The position numbers and the translations under genes are program-made. Of a DNA stretch of 64,000 nucleotides, positions 19,800 to 29,655 are shown one piece after another. A model generated the notes under the pieces. The model was not told where the DNA came from. It saw only the letters and a program-made list of their open reading frames with translations, and did not search any database. The first letter of the stretch is position 1; each line of letters begins with the position of its first letter. The DNA is taken from contig JAHHQW010000004.1 of assembly GCA_020026195.1 (NCBI GenBank), positions 14,919 through 78,918 of the forward strand, read 5' to 3'. The DNA is from Prevotella sp. GTDB lineage: Bacteria; Bacteroidota; Bacteroidia; Bacteroidales; Bacteroidaceae.

Positions 19800-19821
19800 T
19801 GATATGAAGAATAGTATGTTG

Positions 19822-21402
19822 TTATTGCTCTGTAAGTATTCTCAGAGCTTCATTCACTATGTCATTGTTCTTGTTAGTTATTTCAAAATACTCTGACATG
19901 TCCCATATATCTCGTGCTACAAGTGCCTTTAATTGAATTTTGAGCTGCTCTTTAGTTTTCTTCAGGTCTTTATTGTCTTCAGGTTCTATCTTGTCTTTTT
20001 TACCTTCTGCAATAATATTTTCTACAACTTCATCAGGTGTCTGATAGTTTTTCTTAAAGTCCTCGAAAGAAGTATATCTGCTGTGCAGTTCCTTGCGGTT
20101 TTCGTCGATGTATTTAAGACTTTGTGTAAGTACAATGTTCTTAAGTATAAGTTTACGATAATACTTTGAGAATTTAAGAGTATCTAAAGGAACAAAATAG
20201 TCGGGCATAATTCCGCCGCCGCCATATACTGTACGATTTTCCTTGAGAGTATAGTATTTTAGCGAGTCGTTAAAGTGAATGCTGTCCTTGCATGTAAGTT
20301 CGCCGTGTTTCAGACGATTCTCAAAATCCATCTCATAATCTTTCATGTCTCCCTTCTTGTATGGCTTCTGTATACATCTTCCCGAAGGTGTGTAGTAATG
20401 TGCAATCGTAAGACGTATCATAGAATTATCGGGAAGTTCGATGGGACGTTGTACCAGACCCTTTCCGAACGAACGACGTCCTACAACAATTCCTCGGTCA
20501 TGGTCCTGAATAGCACCGGTAAATATTTCAGCTGCAGAAGCTGAGAATTCATCAATGAGTACCACTACCCTTCCGTCTCTGAATTTTCCGTTACCTGATG
20601 CCTTGTAATTCTTCCTTTTGTAAGTACGTCCTTCGGTGTAAACCACTATATCGTTGCTGTTCAGAAATTCTCCTGCTATCTTTACCGAAGCCTGTAGGAA
20701 ACCTCCGCCATTACCCTGGAGGTCTACTATTACGTCTTTCATTCCCTTCGACTGAAGGTCTTTCATAGCATCCATGAATTCTTTGTAAGTATTAGCACCG
20801 AAGTTACCTAAACGAACATATCCTATTCCGTCGGCAATCATGTATGCTGCTTCGAGCGACTTGATGGGAATTCTGTCGCGCGTAACTACAAAAGTAAGTA
20901 CATCGTGTACGCCTCGGCGTTTAACTTTAAGTGTTACCTTGCTGCCCTTCTTACCTCTAAGGCATTTCATTATTTTATGTTTCGGCATCTTTACACCGGC
21001 AATAACACTGTCGTTAACCGAAATGATACGGTCGCCTGGCAGAAGACCGGCTTTCTCCGAAGGACCGTTTACAACTGGCTGTATTACAACGAGAGAGTCG
21101 TCGATAATATTAAACTGTATGCCGATGCCTTCGAAATTACCCATGAGAGGTTCTGTAATGGCCTTCATTTCTTCAGCATCAGAATATGAAGAATGAGGAT
21201 CAAGTTTCTCTAACATTCCCCTTATGGCATCTTCTACAAGTTTATTTTCGTTTACAGAGTCCACATAGAGAGCATTGATGTAAACTTCAGCCATCTGTAG
21301 TTTGCGCAGCGGACTTTCTTTTCCATAATTAATCTTTACCTGTGCAGATGCACAGAAACAAGACATAATAAATCCTATAAGAAGGAGAATTGTTCTTTTC
21401 AT
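19822..21402 (-). CDS. C-terminal processing protease (S41 family)
   Basis: A periplasmic serine protease of the Ctp/Tsp family, 526 residues from the ATG at 21402. The signal peptide ends CASA before Gln (QVKIN). A PDZ domain (about 80-165, GNFEGIGIQF, GLLPGDRI) and the S41 core follow. The core holds the Ser/Lys dyad: Ser in DEFSASAAEIF and Lys in RRSFGKGLVQ. The minus-strand -7 element TATATTTG at 21421-21428 overlaps the longer ATG at 21423, so transcription must start inside and the shorter start is correct. Such proteases degrade or trim envelope proteins; the substrate is unknown. Confidence 0.92.
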   Translation of the reverse strand: MKRTILLLIGFIMSCFCASAQVKINYGKESPLRKLQMAEVYINALYVDSVNENKLVEDAIRGMLEKLDPHSSYSDAEEMKAITEPLMGNFEGIGIQFNIIDDSLVVIQPVVNGPSEKAGLLPGDRIISVNDSVIAGVKMPKHKIMKCLRGKKGSKVTLKVKRRGVHDVLTFVVTRDRIPIKSLEAAYMIADGIGYVRLGNFGANTYKEFMDAMKDLQSKGMKDVIVDLQGNGGGFLQASVKIAGEFLNSNDIVVYTEGRTYKRKNYKASGNGKFRDGRVVVLIDEFSASAAEIFTGAIQDHDRGIVVGRRSFGKGLVQRPIELPDNSMIRLTIAHYYTPSGRCIQKPYKKGDMKDYEMDFENRLKHGELTCKDSIHFNDSLKYYTLKENRTVYGGGGIMPDYFVPLDTLKFSKYYRKLILKNIVLTQSLKYIDENRKELHSRYTSFEDFKKNYQTPDEVVENIIAEGKKDKIEPEDNKDLKKTKEQLKIQLKALVARDIWDMSEYFEITNKNNDIVNEALRILTEQ

Positions 21403-21539
21403 ATCATCGTAATTTATTTGCAAATATACATATTAAAATTGTAAATATTTACATCGCCGTGAAGAAATACGTCTTTAATAAGACGTTATCAGCCACCTTT
21501 CTTGGTTGTTTATTGCCATGATTAAAAAATATATTTAAT

Positions 21540-21571
21540 TTTGCAAAATAGAGTAATTTACTGTATATTTG
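21540..21571 (+). promoter_or_regulatory. Promoter of the GNAT-like gene and parE
   Basis: TTTG (21540-21543), 20 bases, TATATTTG (21564-21571), 28 bases before the ATG. Confidence 0.65.
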
Positions 21572-21599
21572 CATAATTAATTAAGATATAAAGAAAATA

Positions 21600-22745
21600 A
21601 TGTCTTCAGTAAAAATATGTAAGGTCGAAAATAAAAGCGATCTGAAACGATTCATAGAATTTCATTATGACCTTTACGAAGGAAACGAATACGATGTTCC
21701 GAATCTTTACAGTGACGAATTAAATACATTCAGCCCCGAAAAAAATGCTGCATTTGAGTTTTGCGAAGCAGAACTGTATATTGCCGTTAAAGATGGTAAG
21801 ACTGTTGGACGTGTAGCTGCCATAATCAACCATAAGGCTAATAAAAAATGGAATCATAATTCGGTTCGTTTCGGCTGGTTAGACTTCATTGATGATAAAG
21901 AAGTGTCGCGTGCACTCTTAGATGCCGTAGAAAAGTTTGGCAAGTCTAAGGGAATGGACAGAATGATAGGTCCTCTCGGCTTTACAGACATGGATCCCGA
22001 AGGAATGCTCACGATGGGATTCGACCAGCTTGGCACCATGCCTACGATATACAATTATCCTTATTACCCCGAACACATTGAAAGTATGGAAGGGTTTGTC
22101 AAGGATAATGATTATGTGGAATACAAGATTCTTATACCTGAAAGTATACCGGAGAAATATGCTAAGATTTCTGCCATGATTCAGAAACGTTATAATCTTC
22201 ATGTGAAGAAACTCACGAAGAAAGAAGTTTTTGAAGAAGGTTACGGAAAGAAGATATTTGAAGTTATAAACGAGACTTTTAAAAATCTGTATGGATTTTC
22301 AGAACTTTCAGAACGACAGATAGACCAGTACGTAAATATGTATTTCCCATTTATCGATCTTAATTTAGTTACTCTCGTAGAAGACTGGAATGCTGATAAA
22401 AAGCTCGTAGGTGTAGGTATTACCCTGCCCTCTATGTCGCATGCCTTGAAGAAATGTAAGCGCGGACGTCTGTTTCCTTTCGGATGGTGGCATATTCTCA
22501 GAGCTATAAAATACCATAAGACAAACATTGTAGACCTTCTGCTTCTGGGTGTTCTGCCTGAATACAGAGTTAAAGGTGCCAATGCTCTGATGTTCTCAGA
22601 TCTCATTCCATGGTATCAGAAATATGGTTTCGAGTGGGCTGAGACTCAGGTGGAAATGGAAACCAACGAAAAGGTACAGAGTCAGTGGCAATATTTTGAT
22701 ATTGAGAACCACAAGCGCAGAAGATGTTATAAAAAAGATATTTAA
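21600..22745 (+). CDS. GNAT-like N-acetyltransferase family protein (YghO-like)
   Basis: A 381-residue cytoplasmic protein found in many Bacteroidota and usually annotated as an N-acetyltransferase. An N-terminal region (AELYIAVKDGKTVGRVAAIIN, about 58-78) and a C-terminal region (LLLLGVLPEYRVKGANALMFSDL, about 312-335) both look like GNAT core strands with the acetyl-CoA loop, suggesting a doubled GNAT fold. The substrate is unknown. It ends 18 bases before parE and probably shares its transcript. Confidence 0.7.
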   Translation: MSSVKICKVENKSDLKRFIEFHYDLYEGNEYDVPNLYSDELNTFSPEKNAAFEFCEAELYIAVKDGKTVGRVAAIINHKANKKWNHNSVRFGWLDFIDDKEVSRALLDAVEKFGKSKGMDRMIGPLGFTDMDPEGMLTMGFDQLGTMPTIYNYPYYPEHIESMEGFVKDNDYVEYKILIPESIPEKYAKISAMIQKRYNLHVKKLTKKEVFEEGYGKKIFEVINETFKNLYGFSELSERQIDQYVNMYFPFIDLNLVTLVEDWNADKKLVGVGITLPSMSHALKKCKRGRLFPFGWWHILRAIKYHKTNIVDLLLLGVLPEYRVKGANALMFSDLIPWYQKYGFEWAETQVEMETNEKVQSQWQYFDIENHKRRRCYKKDI

Positions 22746-22763
22746 AGAGAAGCATTTTTATAT

Positions 22764-24713
22764 ATGGAGGATAAGGAAAATCTCAGTCAGGTGGCATATA
22801 CCGAAGATAATATCCGTCATCTCTCGGATATGGAGCACGTGCGTACTCGTCCGGGTATGTATATCGGACGTCTTGGTGACGGTTCTATGCCCGAAGACGG
22901 TATTTACGTTCTGCTCAAGGAAGTGATAGACAACTCTATTGATGAGTTTAAGATGCACGCCGGCAAACGTATAGAGATTAAGGTAAAGAACGGACTTGAA
23001 GTTTCTATAAGGGACTATGGCCGCGGTATTCCTCAGGGAAAACTTGTAGAGGCTGTGAGCAAACTTAATACCGGAGGTAAGTATGATTCTAAGGCTTTTA
23101 AGAAAAGTGTGGGTCTCAACGGTGTAGGTATCAAGGCTGTAAATGCTCTTAGCTCTGAATTTGAGGTTAAGTCTTTTAGAGACGGTAAGGTTCGTACTGT
23201 ATCTTTCCAGCGTGGTATTCTTAAAAGTGACACGACAGAGGATACTGACGAAAGAACAGGTACGTTTATCTATTTTGTTCCCGATAATAAGATGTTCAAG
23301 AACTATAAGTTCAATAACGATTTTATCGAGATAATGCTCCGTAACTACACATATCTTAATACAGGACTGACAATTGTCTATAACGGAACACGTATCGTTA
23401 GTCGCAATGGTCTTGAAGATCTGCTTGTAGATAACATGACTACGGAGGGTATATATCCTATAATACATCTTAAAGACGATGATATAGAAATTGCTTTCAC
23501 ACATACTAATCAGTATGGAGAAGAATATCATTCGTTCGTTAACGGACAGCATACTACTCAGGGCGGTACTCATCAGAGTGCTTTCAAAGAACATATAGCT
23601 CGTACAATAAAAGAATTCTTTAATAAGAACTTCGAATTCTCAGACATCCGTAACGGAATGGTTGCAGCTGTAGCTATTAATGTTGAGGAACCTATGTTTG
23701 AGAGTCAGACTAAGATAAAACTCGGCTCGCTTACGATGAGTCCGGATGGTGTGAGCATAAATAAGTTTATTGGCGACTTTATAAAGCGCGAACTCGATAA
23801 CTTTATGCACATGCACACTGACATTGCGGAACTGATGCTCAAGAAGATACAGGAAAGTGAACGTGAGCGTAAGTCGATGGCTGGTATTACCAAACTGGCA
23901 AGAGAACGTGCTAAGAAAGCTAATCTTCACAATAAGAAACTTCGTGACTGCCGAATTCATTTCTGTGATGCTAAAAATGACCTTAAGGAACAGAGTTCTA
24001 TATTTATTACCGAGGGTGATTCAGCGAGTGGTAGTATAACGAAAAGTCGTGATGTTAATACTCAGGCTGTGTTCAGTCTGCGTGGAAAGCCTCTGAATTC
24101 ATTTGGGCTTACTAAGAAAGTAGTGTATGAGAACGAAGAATTCAACCTTCTTCAGGCTGCTCTTGATATAGAAGACGGACTCGATACACTAAGATATAAT
24201 AAGGTTATCGTGGCAACTGATGCCGATGTCGACGGTATGCATATCCGTCTGCTGATAATTTCTTTCTTCTTGCAGTTCTTCCCAGAGCTTATTAAGAAAG
24301 GACATGTATACATTCTTCAGACTCCTCTTTTCAGAGTTCGTAATCGTCGTACTAAAATTAGTAATAAGAAGGTTGCTGCTGATGGTAAACCCAAAAAAGG
24401 TGAAAAGAAGAGTGATTTTATCACTCGTTACTGTTACAGCGATGAAGAACGTATAAAGGCAATAAAGGAACTTGGACCAGACCCTGAAATCACACGATTC
24501 AAAGGTCTTGGCGAAATATCTCCTGAAGAGTTCGTACATTTTATTGGTCCTGAAATGCGTCTTGAGCAGGTTATGATACACAAGAACGATAAACTTCAAA
24601 AACTATTGGAATATTATATGGGTAAGAATACTCCCGAAAGACAGGAGTTTATCATAGATAATCTTGTTGTTGAAGATGATCGTGAGGAGAATATAGGAAT
24701 TGTAGAAAAGTAA
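22764..24713 (+). CDS. parE: DNA topoisomerase IV subunit B
   Basis: The ATPase subunit of a type IIA topoisomerase, 649 residues. It shows the GHKL ATP site ([10 protein letters not shown] at about 53-62, [20 protein letters not shown]), the TOPRIM motifs EGDSASG and [10 protein letters not shown], and the C-terminal segment [12 protein letters not shown]. The domain set also fits GyrB. I favour ParE because of the [15 protein letters not shown]-terminal variant and the STKSRD-like segment [13 protein letters not shown] after the TOPRIM start. The partner parC is not adjacent, since the next gene is on the other strand. Confidence 0.88.
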   Translation: MEDKENLSQVAYTEDNIRHLSDMEHVRTRPGMYIGRLGDGSMPEDGIYVLLKEVIDNSIDEFKMHAGKRIEIKVKNGLEVSIRDYGRGIPQGKLVEAVSKLNTGGKYDSKAFKKSVGLNGVGIKAVNALSSEFEVKSFRDGKVRTVSFQRGILKSDTTEDTDERTGTFIYFVPDNKMFKNYKFNNDFIEIMLRNYTYLNTGLTIVYNGTRIVSRNGLEDLLVDNMTTEGIYPIIHLKDDDIEIAFTHTNQYGEEYHSFVNGQHTTQGGTHQSAFKEHIARTIKEFFNKNFEFSDIRNGMVAAVAINVEEPMFESQTKIKLGSLTMSPDGVSINKFIGDFIKRELDNFMHMHTDIAELMLKKIQESERERKSMAGITKLARERAKKANLHNKKLRDCRIHFCDAKNDLKEQSSIFITEGDSASGSITKSRDVNTQAVFSLRGKPLNSFGLTKKVVYENEEFNLLQAALDIEDGLDTLRYNKVIVATDADVDGMHIRLLIISFFLQFFPELIKKGHVYILQTPLFRVRNRRTKISNKKVAADGKPKKGEKKSDFITRYCYSDEERIKAIKELGPDPEITRFKGLGEISPEEFVHFIGPEMRLEQVMIHKNDKLQKLLEYYMGKNTPERQEFIIDNLVVEDDREENIGIVEK

Positions 24714-24733
24714 TTAAGAGAATATATTAGTCG

Positions 24734-24774
24734 GAGGCATACTTATAAAAATAGGTATGTCTCTTATTTTTTAT
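24734..24774 (+). terminator. Terminator of parE
   Basis: GAGGCATAC (24734-24742) pairs with GTATGTCTC (24755-24763) with one G-T wobble; a T-rich run follows. Confidence 0.75.
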
Positions 24775-24805
24775 AATCGTCTCTACCCTACTTTTTATGG
24801 TATAT

Positions 24806-24827
24806 ATTCATGATGTTTATCATGAAT
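24806..24827. repeat. Inverted repeat between convergent genes
   Basis: ATTCATGAT and ATCATGAAT flank GTTT, a perfect 9-bp stem with a four-base loop. No T-run follows on either strand, so it is not an obvious terminator. The rest of the gap holds nothing I can name. Confidence 0.5.
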
Positions 24828-24979
24828 TTAAATCTTAATTATATATTAAACTTGGTTATTACATCAGATAAATAACTTAAGAAAAGTATGCTGTAGACAT
24901 TTGTATTTCATAGTAATATAAGTTATAAGACTTTCATATAGACTTAATTTATGTTGTATTGATTAATTTTTACGGAGTC

Positions 24980-26977
24980 TTAGAACTTAATTCTTAACTG
25001 AATGTCTAAGTCTGAAAGATACGACTTGTTAACTTCTCTGAGACCGCTGCTAATTTTATTTCTGTCAAAGTATTTTGTTATTCCGTAATGTAACATAATC
25101 ATGAAATTCTTACATATATCGTATCTCGAAGATAGTGAAAAACGCATTCCTTTACCATAGAATGAAGGAAAAGAAAAGCTGTAAAGTGGACCATGTTCGT
25201 ATATATAAATACGAGAAGAATAGTCTTTTGTAGAGAAGTATCCCAATAGTCCGTCAGTTTTTAGTTTCTTTCCTATTCCTAATCTGCCATAACAACACGA
25301 CATCCATCCAAAACTATTGATTTTATGACGGTTATAATGACTGTTTAATTGCAGCTTAATACTATTCTCACCACTTGTAAAACCGCAGTCTAAACGTGTA
25401 GAGTTTTCATGACAATGTATTTGTTCTCCCCCACCAGGAATGTTCTTTTCACGATTGCGGTATCTGTTACGTATTCCTAAAGAGAATGCATTTCTTTTAT
25501 ATAGAATGTTGATAAGGTTATCAAAAGATGATGAAGATGATGAAGTGTTGTATTTTTTATAAGGGAAATATGCAACATCCGCATATACTGATACATTGAG
25601 ATTAGGATTCACACGATAGTCGGCACCGATGTAAAAACCATTTTCGTTCTGTATGTGTCCTCCATCGGAAAACGATTGTGAAAACAGAGAATAATAACGG
25701 TAAGAATAGAATCGGTGTATGGCATTGAGTTTTAAATCTTCATTAATGTTATATGATGCTGTGTTTATAGTTGCGATTGCTCCGTCGTTATTAAATGCAG
25801 TTTCACCAGAAACAGAGAATCGATAGTTTATGTATCCGTAGTTTACACCTAAATTATAAAAAGAGTATCCTACAGGACCATAGTATTTATAAGAATCTAT
25901 CTTTGCTCTTGCAAAAGGACGATTGAACCAAACGTAATATCCTGTCATACCTGCATGAAATCCGTTTGCTTGCCATAGGATGTTTCCACCTGTAACAAAT
26001 TGCTGTGTGTTGTTCTTTTTCTTCATTTCATTAGTTGTACGATGATATCCTGAAGATGAAAGACTGCGAATCTTTCCTTCCCCATTCAAGGTTGCATCTA
26101 TATCTTTAAACGAAACAAATCCTGATAGATCTACATTCTTAAGTATATTTACTGTCATTGCGGCACCTTGCAGACTTTTTCCATCTGATGACGAAGAATG
26201 AACTGTTATGTTATTAGATACCTTACCTGCAAGTGAAGTGTTTGCCGTCTTTCCTAATGAAAAATTATTGTTCATAACAAGTCCCATGCCAAATGACAGG
26301 CGATATTTTCCTATTGCAAGAGTTTTTATTCTGCCTAAATCTCTTATCATAAGGTAATAAGAATAGTAATCGTACCCTGCCCTGTTATTGCTGCTAAAAA
26401 AAGGTTCGCCTGCATCTTGCGAACCTACTAATCCTAAACGTATCCTGTTATTATATCTGAAATTATATCTAAGCGAATGTTTGTATTTGTATCCCATGTA
26501 TCCGCTTTTGTCACCCTTGCGTTCATAGAAAGGTATTTTACCGGTAAGAAGTAAATTATGCTTTCCGTATTTTAAAATTTTACGCATGGAAAGTTTATTA
26601 TTGCTTTCTTTCTCTCCTACATATATAAAATCAACCAACAATCTTCGTGTGTAATAATCCAATTGTTCTATGAGAGCCAGTTCTCCAAGACTTTCCATTC
26701 CGTTATAATGGTAAAGATAAGAACAGATTGCTTCTATCTGTGAATCATTTAAGAAAGGAAACTGTTCAAGATCTTCCCTCCTGGCTTTATTTATGTTTAT
26801 TGGATTGAGATATAGTTCGTAAAGAATAGAATAAATATTTTCATTTGTGTCTGAGTTATCCCCCATTAGGTCAATGTATCTTGCGTAAACATCTTCCCAT
26901 TTATCATCGTTTTGTGCACGACAAAAATATGTTCCACAAATGAACATTATAACAATAAAAATGAATTTCATAAACAT
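24980..26977 (-). CDS. Helix-hairpin-helix and outer-membrane barrel protein
   Basis: A large exported protein of 665 residues from the ATG at 26977 (26971 is two codons further in). The signal peptide ends CRA before Gln (QNDDKW). A ComEA-like helix-hairpin-helix domain follows (about 45-110: LYLNPININKARREDLEQFPFL, SQIEAICSYL). The remainder consists of alternating aromatic strands typical of an outer-membrane beta-barrel, ending in a hydrophobic strand (DIQLRIKF). This combination is widespread in Bacteroidota; its function is unknown. A -7-like TATCTTTA (26997-27004, minus) supports a start near 26977. Divergent from DUF4294. Confidence 0.78.
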   Translation of the reverse strand: MFMKFIFIVIMFICGTYFCRAQNDDKWEDVYARYIDLMGDNSDTNENIYSILYELYLNPININKARREDLEQFPFLNDSQIEAICSYLYHYNGMESLGELALIEQLDYYTRRLLVDFIYVGEKESNNKLSMRKILKYGKHNLLLTGKIPFYERKGDKSGYMGYKYKHSLRYNFRYNNRIRLGLVGSQDAGEPFFSSNNRAGYDYYSYYLMIRDLGRIKTLAIGKYRLSFGMGLVMNNNFSLGKTANTSLAGKVSNNITVHSSSSDGKSLQGAAMTVNILKNVDLSGFVSFKDIDATLNGEGKIRSLSSSGYHRTTNEMKKKNNTQQFVTGGNILWQANGFHAGMTGYYVWFNRPFARAKIDSYKYYGPVGYSFYNLGVNYGYINYRFSVSGETAFNNDGAIATINTASYNINEDLKLNAIHRFYSYRYYSLFSQSFSDGGHIQNENGFYIGADYRVNPNLNVSVYADVAYFPYKKYNTSSSSSSFDNLINILYKRNAFSLGIRNRYRNREKNIPGGGEQIHCHENSTRLDCGFTSGENSIKLQLNSHYNRHKINSFGWMSCCYGRLGIGKKLKTDGLLGYFSTKDYSSRIYIYEHGPLYSFSFPSFYGKGMRFSLSSRYDICKNFMIMLHYGITKYFDRNKISSGLREVNKSYLSDLDIQLRIKF

Positions 26978-27089
26978 CTTATGATAAAGATTGCGGTAAA
27001 GATAATAAAAAATAATTGATAAAGTGTAAATTAGATTATTCAAGATGCGTAAATAAAGAAATTGTTTATATTTTTGCGGTGTGAGTAAT

Positions 27090-27719
27090 ATGAGATACTA
27101 TATAATAAGTCTTTTACTTCTTGTTACGGTGAATGTCTTTTCTTCATCGTCGGATGTTGCTGTGTCTGACACATTAACAACCGAGGATTCTTCATTTGTT
27201 CCGCTTGTAAAGGTCAGAACAGCGCTTTCTGAAGATGGTGACAGTATTCAGTATGTAGAATTGAACAGGATATACGTATATCCTGAGATGACATTTAAAA
27301 AAGAGAATGATAGAAGGAAATTCAGCCGTCTTGTAAGAAATGTAAAGAAAGTTTTACCTCTTGCAAAGAAAGCAAGGGTTATGATGCTTGAGACTTACGA
27401 ATATATTATGACTCTGCCAACAGAGGAGGCTAGGAGCAAACATCTTAAGCTTGTGGAAGAAGATATTAAGCGAACGTATACTCCGGTTATGAAGAAACTT
27501 ACGTTCTCACAGGGCAAACTTCTCATAAAATTAATATATAGGGAATGCAATTCATCAACATACCAGTTGATAAAGGCTTTTTTAGGGCCTGTGAAGGCAG
27601 GTTTTTATCAGACTTTTGCATGGATGTTTGGTGCAAGTCTTACTAAACAATACGATCCAGAAGGCAAAGATAAAATTACCGAAAGGGTAGTACGAATGGT
27701 TGAGGCGGGACAGTTATAG
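27090..27719 (+). CDS. DUF4294 domain protein
   Basis: A 209-residue exported protein. The signal peptide (MRYYIISLLLLVTVNVFSSS) is followed by a beta segment with the YVELNRIYVYPE motif that opens DUF4294, then a long, charged helical region and a conserved GQGKLL-like stretch (SQGKLLIKLIYRECNSSTYQLIK). The function is unknown; the family is largely restricted to Bacteroidota. The ATG at 27090 is chosen because the -7 element TATTTTTG (27069-27076) places the transcript start after the upstream GTG at 27081. Confidence 0.75.
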   Translation: MRYYIISLLLLVTVNVFSSSSDVAVSDTLTTEDSSFVPLVKVRTALSEDGDSIQYVELNRIYVYPEMTFKKENDRRKFSRLVRNVKKVLPLAKKARVMMLETYEYIMTLPTEEARSKHLKLVEEDIKRTYTPVMKKLTFSQGKLLIKLIYRECNSSTYQLIKAFLGPVKAGFYQTFAWMFGASLTKQYDPEGKDKITERVVRMVEAGQL

Positions 27720-27759
27720 AAACAAAAGCATTTTCTTTTGTTAATTACATCATTTTTAT

Positions 27760-27790
27760 TTTGTTATGTAGTAATCTTGTCCTAACTTTG
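27760..27790 (+). promoter_or_regulatory. Promoter of the YitT triplet
   Basis: TTTG (27760-27763), 19 bases, TAACTTTG (27783-27790), 21 bases before the ATG of the first YitT gene. Confidence 0.65.
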
Positions 27791-27811
27791 CGGCCTAATA
27801 TTAGAGTATAG

Positions 27812-28693
27812 ATGAAAGTAGGTAAGATTAATAGGAGTTTAGTTTTCAGAGAAGTACGAGATTACGTAATGATAGCCTTTGCAATGATGCTCTATTGTAT
27901 AGGCTGGACATTATTTTTATTACCAAACAATATTACAACTGGGGGTATTCCTGGTATATCATCAATTATTTATTGGGGTACAGGAGTGCCAGTTCAAGTT
28001 TCGTACTTTATTTTTAATGTAATATTGATACTGTTTGCATTGTGGATACTTGGATGGCGTTTCTGTATTAAGACTATTTTTGCTATGTTTACTCTTACGA
28101 CAATGGTAGCATTTTCTACAGAGAACTTAGGTCACATTCATATTTTGTCAGACCAGCCATTCATGACAGCTATCTTGGGAGCTTTATTCTGTGGAAGTGG
28201 AGTAGGACTGAGCCTGTCATTCAACGGAAGCACCGGAGGTACTGATATTATAGCCGCAATAATAAACAAGTATAAAAACATATCGCTTGGAAAAGTGATA
28301 ATGCTTGCCGATGTCATCATAGTAACGTCAAGTTATCTTGTTGTTCCGGATATAGAAAAGATAGTATATGGTTATGTTGTACTGCTCCTTACAGGATGGT
28401 GCATAGATGCTGTAGTGTCGTCTTTCCGTCAGTCTGTGCAGTTCTTTATCATTTCAGATAAGTTTGAAGAGATTGGACGCGAGATAAGTGCAGTTTCAAG
28501 CCGAGGCTGTACCGTAATCAATTCTAAAGGTAGTTATACAGGCAACGATGTAAAGATGTTGTTCGTGCTTGCCCGCAGAAGTGAGTCTTCAAAGATATTT
28601 AACATCATACAGTCAGTAGATCCTAAAGCCTTTGTATCACAGAGTCTTACAATAGGTGTCTATGGTGATGGCTTCGACAAATTTAAGAAGTAA
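27812..28693 (+). CDS. YitT family membrane protein, tandem copy 1
   Basis: A 293-residue YitT/DUF161 membrane domain (five to six helices, with LPNNITTGGIPGISSI and GSTGGTDIIAAIINKYKN) plus a C-terminal DUF2179 domain (GCTVINSKGSYTGNDVKMLFVLARR). It ends in the motif FVSQSLTIGVYGDGFDKFK shared with the next two genes. The family is of unknown function. It is the first of three adjacent paralogues behind a well-formed promoter. Confidence 0.9.
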   Translation: MKVGKINRSLVFREVRDYVMIAFAMMLYCIGWTLFLLPNNITTGGIPGISSIIYWGTGVPVQVSYFIFNVILILFALWILGWRFCIKTIFAMFTLTTMVAFSTENLGHIHILSDQPFMTAILGALFCGSGVGLSLSFNGSTGGTDIIAAIINKYKNISLGKVIMLADVIIVTSSYLVVPDIEKIVYGYVVLLLTGWCIDAVVSSFRQSVQFFIISDKFEEIGREISAVSSRGCTVINSKGSYTGNDVKMLFVLARRSESSKIFNIIQSVDPKAFVSQSLTIGVYGDGFDKFKK

Positions 28694-28747
28694 CAAACGA
28701 AAACAAAATAAAAATAATTAATAGTAATACATTTATTAACATCAGCT

Positions 28748-29650
28748 ATGAATGGAATCAGACAAAGAGTGCAGAAAAACACTTGGAAGGAAATTAACGA
28801 TTATGTAATGCTTACTGTAGCTTCGGCGTGCTATAGTTTAGGATGGGCATTCTTTATGTTACCTAATGAAATTGCTCCGGGTGGTATACCTGGTATTTCT
28901 TCTATTTTGAAATGGGCTGGAATTTTAGATCCTCAGTACACATTCTTCTTATTGAATACAATCTTGATGGCTTTTGCATTAAAGATTCTTGGTTGGAAGT
29001 TCTGTGCTAAAACAATCTGGGGTGTAGTTACACTGACATTATTCCTTGCATTGTTTCAGGATAAGGGTGCTGAAATGGGACTTCTGAAGGGACAGACATT
29101 TATGGCTGCCATCATTGGTTCGGCATTTACAGGTACAGGTGTAGGTCTTGCACTTGCTTCTGGCGGCAGTACAGGAGGATCAGATGTCGTAGCGGCAATG
29201 GTAAATAAGTATAAGAACATATCATTAGGTCGTCTGATACTATTTGTAGATATGATAATCATCACATCTTCTTATTTAGTACTTAAGAACTGGGATAACG
29301 TTATCATGGGTTATGCAGGTCTTATTGTTGCATCATTCTCTGTAGACCAGGTAGTTAACTCTCGTCGTCGTTCAGTTCAGTTCTTTGTTATCTCAAAGGA
29401 ATACAAGGAAATTGCACGACGTATTAACGAAGAGCCCAACAGAGGTTGTACACTTATTAAGGCACAGGGATTCTATACAGATAAGGAAACAAACATGTTG
29501 TTTGTTCTTGCAAAACAGACAGAATCAAGCATGATTTTCCGTATAATCAATGAAGTTGATCCTAAGGCATTTGTATCACAGAGTGCTGTTATCGGTGTCT
29601 ATGGCGAAGGCTTCGACAAGTTTAAAGTTAGCGGTAAGAAAAATAATTAA
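28748..29650 (+). CDS. YitT family membrane protein, tandem copy 2
   Basis: A 300-residue paralogue of the preceding gene with the same two-domain plan: LPNEIAPGGIPGISSI and GSTGGSDVVAAMVNKYKN in the membrane part, GCTLIKAQGFYTDKETNMLFVLAKQ in DUF2179, and the shared FVSQSAVIGVYGEGFDKFK tail. It follows copy 1 by 54 bases without a visible terminator and precedes copy 3 by five bases. Confidence 0.9.
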   Translation: MNGIRQRVQKNTWKEINDYVMLTVASACYSLGWAFFMLPNEIAPGGIPGISSILKWAGILDPQYTFFLLNTILMAFALKILGWKFCAKTIWGVVTLTLFLALFQDKGAEMGLLKGQTFMAAIIGSAFTGTGVGLALASGGSTGGSDVVAAMVNKYKNISLGRLILFVDMIIITSSYLVLKNWDNVIMGYAGLIVASFSVDQVVNSRRRSVQFFVISKEYKEIARRINEEPNRGCTLIKAQGFYTDKETNMLFVLAKQTESSMIFRIINEVDPKAFVSQSAVIGVYGEGFDKFKVSGKKNN

Positions 29651-29655
29651 TATAA

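Noticed and set aside
22764..24713. GyrB as the identity of the type IIA topoisomerase subunit
   Set aside because: The ATPase and TOPRIM domains are shared, but the N-terminal and post-TOPRIM variants look more like ParE; the choice is not certain.
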